DNA of 64,000 nucleotides, from contig NZ_KB849653.1 of the NCBI RefSeq assembly GCF_000368765.1, positions 161,760-225,759 of the forward strand, given 5' to 3'. This document shows positions 7,733 through 16,452 of this stretch, piece by piece. How positions within the stretch are numbered: the stretch's first letter is position 1; each line of letters starts with the position of its first letter. Under the pieces are notes generated by a model. It did not search any database and was not told the origin of the DNA. It saw only the letters and a program-made list of their open reading frames with translations. Made by a program: the position numbers and the translations under genes. The DNA comes from Acinetobacter junii CIP 64.5 (GTDB lineage: Bacteria; Pseudomonadota; Gammaproteobacteria; Pseudomonadales; Moraxellaceae).

Positions 7733-10576
7733 TTATTTATCTCCACTTGGGATTGGACCCGACATACTTGAGTGGCGAGAGTCACCTAAAACTGAAATTA
7801 ACAGCATCGTGGCACCCACAACAGTGATGTATACGCCTGAATCAAATGCAGCCGCAGAAGCTAAATGCATTTTGCCTAGAAGCGGAGGATCAACATAAAT
7901 ATGAGCACTGGTCAAGAATGGACGTGCCCAATACCAAGCGGCAATCCCTGTTAAACCTGCAATCGTGAGTCCAGAACCAATCCATACCTCATAAAGGCGA
8001 CCAGATTTAGCTTTGATCATTTGCTCTGCCTGATCTTGACCTAAAACGATATATTGAATAATCAATGCCATCGAAGTAATCAATCCTGCAATAAAGCCAC
8101 CACCAGGATAGTTATGACCACGCAAGAAAATATAAACACTAACCACTAATGCAAGAGGAAGTACCCATGAAGCAGTAATACGTAACATTAACGGTGACGG
8201 ATTAAAACGATAGCTAAGACCTTGCGTCATGGTTGTACCATGAGCACGCATACCATCCATTAGACATAGGGCGCCGATTGCAGCAATACCAAGTACTGCA
8301 ATTTCCCCAAAAGTATCGAAACCACGGAAATCAACGAGGATCACGTTGACAACATTTGAGCCACCGCCTAATGGGATTGACTGTTGTAAGAAGAACCAAG
8401 AGATAGAATTATGGTCTCTGGTTAGGATTAACCATGTAATCCAACCAATGCCAAAACCTCCAGCAATTGCCAAGCTTGCATCACGCCAACGACGTGGGCG
8501 ACTTGATTCGTATGGTGTCAATTGCGGAAGCAAAGATAGGCTCATCAGGAGCAATACAGTGGTGACGACATCAACTGTGATTTGAGTTAATGCAAGATCT
8601 GGAGCGGATAAAGTCACGAAAACCATGGTTACGACTAAACCAACGGCTCCACTGATTAACACGGCCTTGATACGTTCATGATGGAACCATAGCATCATCC
8701 AACATGCTGAGAATAGAGTAAGCCAAAGAACGATTGCGACCCAAGGTGCATGTGTAAGTTCTCTAGTACCAGTGGTTAAACCTTGATTGAACAAAGGTAA
8801 GGCGACCATGATGATGCTGAACAAAACGATCCAGAGCAAATAGCTTTGTAATGAACCATTTTCAGTTTTTTGCTTAATTTTGCGGCTATTCAATAATAAA
8901 TGTTTAAGGAATAACTCGAATAAAATCTTTCCTTGAAACTTGCCTAAATACGGATCTAAATCGATTTTACGAATGCGACCATCTTTGGCGAGGCTAAAAT
9001 AGAAAATTGCACCGCCAATTAATGCAACCACACTCATTAGCAATGGAGCATTGATGCCGTGCCAAATCGCGAGATGTGTCCCTTCAAAATTTGGTTGCAT
9101 GAGACTGGCACGTGTCACGCTGTTGACCATCGTACCTGCAAGAAGGGCAGGGAAAATACCGACTAAAATACATAAAGTCGCAAGAAAAATTGCAGGTAAA
9201 CGCATACCTAAAGGTGGTTCATGCGCATCTTTATTCGGTACTTGATTCCCAAGCTCGCCGTCGAAAAACACCCCGTGAACTAGACGAATCGAGTAACTGA
9301 CTGCAAATATGCCTGCCAAAGTTGCAACGATAGCTGAAATGACCATCACTGGTCCTGACAAATTAGCGAGCAATTCGGTAAAGAACATTTCTTTGGAAAT
9401 AAAACCATTGGTCAGTGGAACACCTGCCATTGAGGCAGCTGTGATCATAGTTAATGTGCCAGTGAATGGTAATAATTGCCAAAGACCACTAAGCTTGCGT
9501 AAATCTCGTGTGCCGCTTTCATGATCAATAATGCCAGCTAGCATAAACAATGCAGCTTTGAAGGTGGCATGGTTAATGATATGGAAGATTGCGGCTGCTA
9601 CAGCAAGAGGAGAACCAATACCAAGTAAACAAACAATTAAACCTAAATGACTAATTGTTGAATAAGCCAATAAACCTTTGAGATCTTCTTTGAAAATCGC
9701 AAAACCTGCTGCCATACACAAGGTAAACAGACCAACAAAAGTTACGATATTGTGATAAAGCGCAGCACCAATAAAAATAGGTGCTAAACGAGCAAGTAGA
9801 AAAATACCTGCTTTTACCATAGTCGCTGAATGTAGATATGCAGAAACAGGCGTTGGTGCAGCCATCGCATTTGGTAACCAAAAGTGGAATGGAAACTGGG
9901 CACTTTTGGTAAATGCACCTAATAAAATTAATAATAGTGTCGGAACGAATAAGGCATGTTGTTGAATTTCATCTTTCATCAACACCAGTTGATCGATTTG
10001 ATAGGTCCCTGTAATTTGCCCCAAAAGAACAAATCCACCTAGCATCGCTAATCCACCCATCCCCGTAATGGTGAGAGCCATACGTGCACCACGTTGAGCG
10101 GCATCGTACTGACTCCAGTAACCCACTAAAAGAAATGATGAAATACTGGTAAGCTCCCAAAAAACTAAAAGGATCATCAAGTTGTTTGAGAGTGAAATCC
10201 CGAGCATCGCTGCCATGAACAACATCAAAAGTTGATACAGTTTAGCTAACGAATTTTTAGGACTTAAATAATAATAAGCATAAATATAAATAAGCGTACC
10301 GATACCGCTAATCAGTAAACTAAACAATAAACCTAAAGCATCTAAACGAAAGCTTAGATTGATCCCAAATTGCGGAAGCCAGTCCCAGCTTTGTACGAGC
10401 GGTGTGCCCTGAAGAACCGTTTCTGCTTGAGTTAGCAGTAATAAAAAACAACTCAGGCTAATGCCTATCGCCCCTAGTGCCGTCACACCACGTGAAAAAC
10501 GTTGCAGCTGTGAGACAAGGGTGGTGCCGAGTATAAGCGGTAATAAGATAATAATCGGTAGCACACTGGTATCCAT
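7733..10576 (-). CDS. mnhA: Na+/H+ antiporter subunit A fused to subunit B (MnhAB/MrpAB)
   Basis: This is the large NuoL-like subunit of the Mrp antiporter. In order the 947-residue protein has about 14 transmembrane helices of the proton_antipo_N/M core (NNLMILLVFWELTSISSFLL, then FPFHFWLPNAMAAPTPVSAY and HSATMVKAGIFLL), a lateral/TM extension, a DUF4040-type segment (LSAPDLALTQITVDVVTTVL), and a C-terminal MnhB domain from about residue 800 (RGHNYPGGGFIAGLITSMAL). No separate mnhB gene exists in the operon, so the fusion supplies subunit B. It is the first gene of the operon. mnhC starts one base after its stop and uses a ribosome-binding site inside its 3' end. Confidence 0.94.
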   Translation of the reverse strand: MDTSVLPIIILLPLILGTTLVSQLQRFSRGVTALGAIGISLSCFLLLLTQAETVLQGTPLVQSWDWLPQFGINLSFRLDALGLLFSLLISGIGTLIYIYAYYYLSPKNSLAKLYQLLMLFMAAMLGISLSNNLMILLVFWELTSISSFLLVGYWSQYDAAQRGARMALTITGMGGLAMLGGFVLLGQITGTYQIDQLVLMKDEIQQHALFVPTLLLILLGAFTKSAQFPFHFWLPNAMAAPTPVSAYLHSATMVKAGIFLLARLAPIFIGAALYHNIVTFVGLFTLCMAAGFAIFKEDLKGLLAYSTISHLGLIVCLLGIGSPLAVAAAIFHIINHATFKAALFMLAGIIDHESGTRDLRKLSGLWQLLPFTGTLTMITAASMAGVPLTNGFISKEMFFTELLANLSGPVMVISAIVATLAGIFAVSYSIRLVHGVFFDGELGNQVPNKDAHEPPLGMRLPAIFLATLCILVGIFPALLAGTMVNSVTRASLMQPNFEGTHLAIWHGINAPLLMSVVALIGGAIFYFSLAKDGRIRKIDLDPYLGKFQGKILFELFLKHLLLNSRKIKQKTENGSLQSYLLWIVLFSIIMVALPLFNQGLTTGTRELTHAPWVAIVLWLTLFSACWMMLWFHHERIKAVLISGAVGLVVTMVFVTLSAPDLALTQITVDVVTTVLLLMSLSLLPQLTPYESSRPRRWRDASLAIAGGFGIGWITWLILTRDHNSISWFFLQQSIPLGGGSNVVNVILVDFRGFDTFGEIAVLGIAAIGALCLMDGMRAHGTTMTQGLSYRFNPSPLMLRITASWVLPLALVVSVYIFLRGHNYPGGGFIAGLITSMALIIQYIVLGQDQAEQMIKAKSGRLYEVWIGSGLTIAGLTGIAAWYWARPFLTSAHIYVDPPLLGKMHLASAAAFDSGVYITVVGATMLLISVLGDSRHSSMSGPIPSGDK

Positions 10577-10828
10577 GTCGATGATTTAGATCAAAGGACC
10601 TAAGGGTGAATTTTCTTCCAAGATTCACAGGCATTCAAAGAGATTGCCAAAGTTTCAAATCTCGAAACCCAATCAAGTTAACGGAGGCAGCAAGTTGTAT
10701 TGCACAACTTGAAAATAAAAAATGACTTTTATCTTACTATAAAACATCAATAAAAACCCGATGGTATTACATGAAGTAACAACATTCTAGCAACTCAAAA
10801 GCCAAAAATCGTTCACCAAAACAATCAA

Positions 10829-12211
10829 TTAAAGTGAAGTCTCTTGAGGGGTATCATCTATTTTTAACAGATTGAATAAATCAGTTTTTTCTTGTGGATT
10901 AAGTTCCTGTATTTGATGAAATAACTCATCCACTTTACTTACAAGAGTTTCTGTTTCTAACAAATTATGCGTTTGAGCAACGTTAGTTCCTTCACTCCAT
11001 ACCAGTTGATTATAAAGTTGCGAGAGTTGGTTTTGAGATTGTGCAAGATTGATTTCGTAGATTTCGTTGGCATCCAAACGTAAACATTGATAATCAAGCG
11101 CATGTTCTAAAAGCTCATCTCGGTTACCTGTTACGATGATTTGTAGTCTAGGGAATGCAAGATGTAGTCGCTGTAGAATTTCTGCTGAGAAATTTTGATC
11201 AAGTTGATGATCAACCTGATCAATTAATAAAATCCCATCACCTTCTAAGCAAGGATCGAAGCAATGTTGGTTAAGTAAACATAAGCGACGTGTCACATCA
11301 CCGATCAGTGCGATCCATGTTTTGAGGGAGGCTGATAATTGTTGAAATGGAATGAGTTGCTCTTTGTAGCGCACCATCAATTGCAGTTTTGGTACATATT
11401 GTATAAATAAATCAGTAACTTCTGGAAAAACTGTGTGTAGACTTTTTTTTAGAGCATATAAGTTTGGTGCAGACAGTTGTTTGGGATGATTGGCAAGTTC
11501 TTGTTGAAGCTGCTGTAAAACTTCAGACTGATTTTGTTGTTTGAAATCATTCCCCATTAAGCGTCGAACAATATGAGCAGAGTGCGCATTTTCCACGTCA
11601 CTGATTTCTCGTAACCATTCAAAAAAACGTGCAAAGGTTGTGTAGGGAAGTGCTGTTAAATCATATGCCGCAATTTCTTGCAAAATACCTGGAACATTTT
11701 TGCTTTGTAGATTGACTTCTTGGACGAAGCGTTCAGCAGGGTAGTAAGCAATCAGGGGTAAGCCGAACAAAGGATCTTGCAGGCTGGTTTTCTGATAAAG
11801 ATTCACCACTTGATCTAGTTGTTGAGTTTCAACCTGACTGATACCAACGCCTTGACTATTAAATGTTTTAAATAATTTCCATGAGCAACTATGCGTATCT
11901 GTTTCTAGAGCAGAACTACTTTCAGCAAGAGCACCATTTAACTCAGAACTGATTCTAACGTTGACTTGAACTTTTGCTTGAAGTCGAGTCAGCATAATAT
12001 CTTGATCAGAGATCACTACGCCTGCGGTTCGAATATCTTTGAAACGTGCTGAAAACCAAGTCAGGGCTTGGTAAATATTTTTTAAAACTGTGGTTTTGCC
12101 TGTCGCCTGATCCCCAAGGATTAAGGTAATTGGGCGTTGTGCAGGGTGAAATTCAACAGTTAAATCTCGGAACATTCCGACATGTTTAAATTGAACCGAC
12201 TCGAGTTGCAT
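10829..12211 (-). CDS. AAA/ABC-type ATPase of unknown role, degenerate active site
   Basis: The N-terminus (FKHVGMFRDLTVEF) and the Walker A motif GDQATGKT at residues 33-40 mark a RecF/SMC-like or AAA_21-type P-loop ATPase of 460 residues. Two expected catalytic features are altered: the ABC signature region reads QLSASLKTW (about 291-299), lacking the usual glycine, and Walker B reads ILLIDQVDH, with Gln332 where the catalytic Glu normally stands. The expected H-loop (TTHS-like) is TGNRDE. No TOPRIM nuclease domain follows. A GAGGTGAG ribosome-binding site precedes the ATG. It lies 24 bases after the UvrD-like helicase gene on the same strand, so the two are probably co-transcribed. I do not know its function. 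Confidence 0.75.
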   Translation of the reverse strand: MQLESVQFKHVGMFRDLTVEFHPAQRPITLILGDQATGKTTVLKNIYQALTWFSARFKDIRTAGVVISDQDIMLTRLQAKVQVNVRISSELNGALAESSSALETDTHSCSWKLFKTFNSQGVGISQVETQQLDQVVNLYQKTSLQDPLFGLPLIAYYPAERFVQEVNLQSKNVPGILQEIAAYDLTALPYTTFARFFEWLREISDVENAHSAHIVRRLMGNDFKQQNQSEVLQQLQQELANHPKQLSAPNLYALKKSLHTVFPEVTDLFIQYVPKLQLMVRYKEQLIPFQQLSASLKTWIALIGDVTRRLCLLNQHCFDPCLEGDGILLIDQVDHQLDQNFSAEILQRLHLAFPRLQIIVTGNRDELLEHALDYQCLRLDANEIYEINLAQSQNQLSQLYNQLVWSEGTNVAQTHNLLETETLVSKVDELFHQIQELNPQEKTDLFNLLKIDDTPQETSL

Positions 12212-12235
12212 AAGCTCACCTCAATCCTGAGCGCT

Positions 12236-13738
12236 TTATCCTGCGGACTGGCGAAGAGTTGAGGGAGCGCATCGTTTTAATTGTTGTATTAAGTCATATA
12301 GATGATGAATATTTAGACTTACTTTAGCACGTGTACACGCAACGTAAAGTAATCTCAGCTCTTCATCTGTAATTTTATGTTCCAAGCCATTTATTTTAAA
12401 TTGATAGTCATCTTCGATATGCACGCGATTCCACTCTAAGCCTTTAGCTTTATGAGCGGTTGAAATGACATAATCAGCTTGTTCAATCGGGGTGATTTTA
12501 GCTAAAGCGCGTTTGAGTGGCTCAGTCCCATGATCATCAACTAGTTTCACTAAGGGTTTGATATCACTGCCATCATTCGTTTCACAGTATTCATGTACAT
12601 CATGCCATGAATTAAACCAAGCAAGCTCTGGTACATCGGTGATGCGTTTACCTTGTTTGAGTAAACTGGCAGCATCAACAAAACGGCTCAGTTTTTGGTG
12701 ATCAGCTTGTAAGCTGACTTTATCACCATGAACTAAACCTGAAAGTAACAACTCCATCGCTCGTGCATTCGTCCGACATAGAATCGCATCGCGCATTTTG
12801 GTGTGCGGTTTGTTGACGACATTGGACTTAACATTTGGATTGCCGAGTAAAGGGACAGTTTCATTCAACGCACCTAGTATGGAGTTCGCCACATCAGCAA
12901 TCGCATCACCAAAACGGAATGAAGTTGTCAAGCGACTTTCATGTAAGGGCATTTGCTGCATTGCATTGACTGCGCCACGCCATGCATAAATCTGCTGATG
13001 TGCATCACCTACATAAATCACTTGGGTGCTTTTTTGACGAAGTAATATGCCAAGCATCAGAGGATCTGCATCTTGTGCTTCATCAAACAAAACATAATCT
13101 GTTGGAATATTGGGTTCTGATAAAGCCCATAATTTCAAATAAATGTCATGCCCAATACCTGCTTGATGATTTGGATCAATTGATTCTAACCAACGTCTTT
13201 CTACTGCAGGGTAAAGGTGTTGTTGTAATGACTCAATATCATCTTGGTGCAACCAGCTAGGTGCTTGAATATGACGAGGCGCAGGATATTGCGAACTTGT
13301 CGAGCAAAAATAACTGACCGCATTTGCCACTAAACTCGCAAGTCGACTAGGCATCAGTACATATTTTTCATAACGTCCCCCCATAAGGCGACGTAATGTA
13401 ATCGGCTCAAGACGATATTCTTTAGCGATAAAACTTGGGCTTAAACGTGGTAAGCGTAATTTATCAGTCACGCCACGAGGCACGCTGCGAAAGGCTAGGG
13501 AGTGAAAGGTTCTGCAATTCACATTGCCATGAAATTTATTTTGCGCTTCAGATGCGATGGCTTTGTTAAATGCCAAATACATACCACGCCGTTCAGGCAT
13601 GGCATCACTAATCATTTGTAATGTCGTGGTTTTACCTGTGCCAGCATAGGCAATCACTTTAAATGATTGTCCTAAACGAGCATTATCTATGGCAATCGCT
13701 TGCTCGTAGGTAGCTTTGGGTTTCTCGTGATTTGACAC
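12236..13738 (-). CDS. UvrD/Rep-family (SF1) DNA helicase, short form
   Basis: This is an SF1A 3'-5' DNA helicase-like protein of 500 residues, shorter than UvrD or Rep (about 670-720). Motif I is AYAGTGKTTT at residues 30-39, Walker B is VLFDEAQDAD, motif III is VYVGDAHQQIYAWRG, motif V is STAHKAKGLEW and motif VI is LRLLYVACTRAK. It resembles the FBH1/short UvrD group. The start is a GTG (MSNHEKPK), nine bases after the hisIE stop, and the ATPase gene follows. The substrate is unknown; a role in DNA repair or replication restart is inferred only from the family. Confidence 0.85.
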   Translation of the reverse strand: MSNHEKPKATYEQAIAIDNARLGQSFKVIAYAGTGKTTTLQMISDAMPERRGMYLAFNKAIASEAQNKFHGNVNCRTFHSLAFRSVPRGVTDKLRLPRLSPSFIAKEYRLEPITLRRLMGGRYEKYVLMPSRLASLVANAVSYFCSTSSQYPAPRHIQAPSWLHQDDIESLQQHLYPAVERRWLESIDPNHQAGIGHDIYLKLWALSEPNIPTDYVLFDEAQDADPLMLGILLRQKSTQVIYVGDAHQQIYAWRGAVNAMQQMPLHESRLTTSFRFGDAIADVANSILGALNETVPLLGNPNVKSNVVNKPHTKMRDAILCRTNARAMELLLSGLVHGDKVSLQADHQKLSRFVDAASLLKQGKRITDVPELAWFNSWHDVHEYCETNDGSDIKPLVKLVDDHGTEPLKRALAKITPIEQADYVISTAHKAKGLEWNRVHIEDDYQFKINGLEHKITDEELRLLYVACTRAKVSLNIHHLYDLIQQLKRCAPSTLRQSAG

Positions 13739-13747
13739 AGGCTCTAA

Positions 13748-14515
13748 TTACGCTTCTTTGCTACGATTTGCTTTTTCAACCAAACCAGATAGACCTTGAC
13801 GGCGAGCAAGTTCATCTAAAACTTCTTGCGGATCAAGATCGAAATAGCCCAACATGACAATACTGTGGAACCATAAATCGGCAACTTCATAAATGAGGTC
13901 ATGTTTGTTTTCGAGAGAGGCGAGTGCGGCATAATCTTTAGCTGCAATAATGCTTTCAATACTTTCTTCACCGACTTTCTCTAGAATTTTATTGATGCCT
14001 TTTTTGTAGAGGCTCGCAATATAAGAACTATCTGCGGCAGCATTTTTACGCTCTTGCATCAAGCGACCTAAATACGCAAGTACATCGACTTGTTCACTGT
14101 GGTTATGCTCGTGAGTTTCTACTTTCGCTGATGCGCCATAAATCGCCGTTGGATCTTTCAGCTGAGCATCTACAATCTCCCAACCTTGAGGGGTCAGTTT
14201 GCGATAGAAACAAGATTCACGACCTGTATGACAAGCAATACCACCATGTTGTTCAATTTGTAGAATAATAACGTCAGCATCGCAATCTAGACGGATTTCA
14301 TACACTGTTTGGAAGTGTCCAGATTCTTCGCCTTTGTGCCATAATTTTTGACGTGAACGTGAGTAATACACCGCTTGATTCTTTTCAGCCGTCAGTTGTA
14401 ATGCTTCACGGTTCATCCATGCAACCATTAACACTCGACCAGTTTGATGATGTTGTGCAATGGCAGGAACAAGACCATTGGAATCAAATTTAACTTCATC
14501 TAACCAGTTTGACAT
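13748..14515 (-). CDS. hisIE: Bifunctional phosphoribosyl-AMP cyclohydrolase/phosphoribosyl-ATP pyrophosphatase HisIE
   Basis: This enzyme catalyses steps two and three of histidine synthesis: removal of pyrophosphate from phosphoribosyl-ATP and ring opening of phosphoribosyl-AMP. The N-terminal HisI domain (residues 1 to about 115) has [15 protein letters not shown] and the metal-binding segment [11 protein letters not shown]... [14 protein letters not shown]. The C-terminal HisE domain (about 140-255) has the helical MazG-like core with [14 protein letters not shown] and [19 protein letters not shown]. The ATG at 14515 ([10 protein letters not shown]) fits family starts; an in-frame ATG at 14530 is an alternative, and neither has a strong ribosome-binding site. 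The other his genes are not nearby. Confidence 0.93.
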   Translation of the reverse strand: MSNWLDEVKFDSNGLVPAIAQHHQTGRVLMVAWMNREALQLTAEKNQAVYYSRSRQKLWHKGEESGHFQTVYEIRLDCDADVIILQIEQHGGIACHTGRESCFYRKLTPQGWEIVDAQLKDPTAIYGASAKVETHEHNHSEQVDVLAYLGRLMQERKNAAADSSYIASLYKKGINKILEKVGEESIESIIAAKDYAALASLENKHDLIYEVADLWFHSIVMLGYFDLDPQEVLDELARRQGLSGLVEKANRSKEA

Positions 14516-14607
14516 GAGTGAAAAATCCATTGAGTGGAAAGCCGTTAGTGTAGCGTTTGTGGCTTAGGTTGGCTATGCTTGTTGGGTAAAAAGTCATGGA
14601 TCAGGCT

Positions 14608-14988
14608 TTAAAGGTAGTTTGAGATTTCAATCAAGTTCTGATCTGGATCACGAAAATAAATCGAAAGGGTTTTTCCCATCGTACCTGTTCTTTCGATTGG
14701 ACCTTCAATGATTTTAATGTGCTGTGCCTGAAGGTGCGCAATCACTTCATGGAGTGGTGTTTCCGCAATAAAACATAAATCGGCCGATCCTGCGGTTGGA
14801 CAATATGCTTTAGGTTCAAATTCTTTACCAGCTTGATGTAGATTGATTTTTTGATTGCCGAATTGCAGTGCTTTTCGGTTTTCGGCAAAAGTAACGACTT
14901 CAAAATTCAGGACTGATTGATAAAACTGGCAGGTGATTTCAATATTAGCAACGGTCAAAACAAAATGGTCTAAATGGCTAATTTTCAT
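14608..14988 (-). CDS. VOC family (glyoxalase-fold) protein
   Basis: This single-domain vicinal oxygen chelate protein has 126 residues with the typical beta-alpha-beta-beta-beta start KISHLDHFVLTVANIEITCQ and an end strand DPDQNLIEISNYL. Candidate metal ligands are His7 in LDHF and the Glu in the terminal NLIEIS strand. Members of this subgroup are often annotated as lyase or dioxygenase-like, but the substrate cannot be told from sequence. It lies between hisIE and the flavin monooxygenase on the same strand. Confidence 0.85.
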   Translation of the reverse strand: MKISHLDHFVLTVANIEITCQFYQSVLNFEVVTFAENRKALQFGNQKINLHQAGKEFEPKAYCPTAGSADLCFIAETPLHEVIAHLQAQHIKIIEGPIERTGTMGKTLSIYFRDPDQNLIEISNYL

Positions 14989-15012
14989 ATTTAATTCAAC
15001 TCTCTTTATTTT

Positions 15013-16329
15013 TTATTCACATTCAGGTAAGGATTGATTGTTTGTAATCAAACGATTTTCATGGTGTTGATACTCAGCAATTTGCTGATAACTCATTTGT
15101 TGAAGAGGTCCTTTTTTTAAGCCTGAAATTGTGATTGCCATTTCTTTACGAAAATAGGGGATTTGATACATCCACGGGAAAATTAAGTCACGTAAACTAC
15201 CTGCCCACCAGTGATTAGATTGATAAAGAGGTGTCAGTAAACGGCTGAGAAATTGATAGAACTGAGTCGAAGAGCGGCGATGTTGGTGATAGTGTTGCCA
15301 TAATATCGACCAATCAATCTGCTGATTCTTCCGAGCGAGGCGCAATGATTGCGAAAAAGCCCATGCATCTAACAGAGCCATATTGGCACCTTGCCCCAAC
15401 TGAGGGCTCATCGCGTGCGCTGCATCACCGATGACCCCGATTCGACCTTGCCCAAATTTTGACATCACCACATCACGATATTGAGCTGATAGCCATTGCG
15501 GTTGATTTTGCTGGTCTAATAAAAGTTGACTGAACCACTCAGCCACATCTGGCCAGCGATCTGAAACTTGTTTTAGCCATTGCTGCTTTGCAGATTCATC
15601 TTTTAAGAAAGATGGTAGTTGCGATGTTGGTAAACTCCAAAACACACTTGAAAGCCGTTGTTGTGGTGTTGCAGGAATAGCCCCTGTCGGTAATATTCCC
15701 ATCATGATGTTAGAGCGATCATAAAATTGATGCAGAATCTCAGGATTCAAGCTTAAGCATTCAGGCACGATTGTCCATGCAGCTCCCCAAGGATAGGGTT
15801 GATCGATTTTAACCCATACTTTAGGGCGAAGTTGGCTTCTTGCACCGTTGGCAATCAGTACCGCATCAAAACAATCATCGAAGAATTGGTGTTTGCATGA
15901 GCCAAAGATTCGAACTTCACTTTGTAGTTCCTCAAGTCCGTCGATACGATGTCCCATTCTCCAAGTGACATGACTCGAATATTCAGCCAATTTTTCAGTT
16001 AAGACGTGACATAAGGTGGCACGATGGATACCAAGACCAAAACGAAGAGCCTCAGCTTGGTGATAATGACTATTCACCAATAGACGTTTATCTGCAAGTT
16101 GACCTTCTAAACCTGTGACTTTTGCACCTAATTTCAATGCTTGATCAAGTACACCAAGATGTTCGAAAACAGCTAAGCCAGCAGGTTGTAAAAGTAAACC
16201 AGCACCAACAGGAGAGAGTTCATCAACGTGTTCAAAGATCGTGACTTGATGACCTTCGCGTGCAAGCAAAATCGCAGTGGCGAGTCCTGCTGTGCCTGCA
16301 CCAATAATTGCAAAATGAGGTGCTTTCAT
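15013..16329 (-). CDS. FAD-dependent monooxygenase (UbiH/salicylate hydroxylase-like)
   Basis: This is a class A flavoprotein hydroxylase of 438 residues. It has the FAD Rossmann motif AIIGAGTAGLATAILLAREG at residues 7-26 followed by an acidic end (IFEH), and the second FAD motif GDAAHAMSPQLGQGANMALL, both typical of the PHBH/UbiH group. The substrate is unknown; these enzymes hydroxylate aromatic compounds using NAD(P)H and O2. It lies 24 bases upstream of the VOC gene, and the pair may form a small catabolic or detoxification unit (inference). The upstream side is separated from ubiB by the ubiB terminator. Confidence 0.87.
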   Translation of the reverse strand: MKAPHFAIIGAGTAGLATAILLAREGHQVTIFEHVDELSPVGAGLLLQPAGLAVFEHLGVLDQALKLGAKVTGLEGQLADKRLLVNSHYHQAEALRFGLGIHRATLCHVLTEKLAEYSSHVTWRMGHRIDGLEELQSEVRIFGSCKHQFFDDCFDAVLIANGARSQLRPKVWVKIDQPYPWGAAWTIVPECLSLNPEILHQFYDRSNIMMGILPTGAIPATPQQRLSSVFWSLPTSQLPSFLKDESAKQQWLKQVSDRWPDVAEWFSQLLLDQQNQPQWLSAQYRDVVMSKFGQGRIGVIGDAAHAMSPQLGQGANMALLDAWAFSQSLRLARKNQQIDWSILWQHYHQHRRSSTQFYQFLSRLLTPLYQSNHWWAGSLRDLIFPWMYQIPYFRKEMAITISGLKKGPLQQMSYQQIAEYQHHENRLITNNQSLPECE

Positions 16330-16417
16330 TATTTTTTCTTTTAAAGTATTTGTATATTGATCTAGTCCTGATCTTAACTGATATCTATATTTTGAAAAAG
16401 ATTAAAAAACTGACTTA

Positions 16418-16447
16418 TAAAAAAGCCCTTGTGTGTACAAGGGCTTT
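16418..16447 (-). terminator. Intrinsic terminator of the ubiE-ubiJ-ubiB operon
   Basis: An 11-bp perfect stem (AAAGCCCTTGT / ACAAGGGCTTT) encloses a GTGT loop. Read on the minus strand it is followed by a T-run. It begins six bases after the ubiB stop. Confidence 0.92.
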
Positions 16448-16452
16448 GGAAC

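Noticed and set aside
7363..7785. Longer mnhC starting at 7785
   Set aside because: The extra 18 residues overlap mnhA and lack a ribosome-binding site. The ATG at 7731 has GGAGATAA and gives the family start.
10829..13738. Gabija defence system
   Set aside because: The ATPase has no TOPRIM nuclease domain and the genes are embedded in a core hisIE operon. Only the ATPase-helicase pairing is similar.
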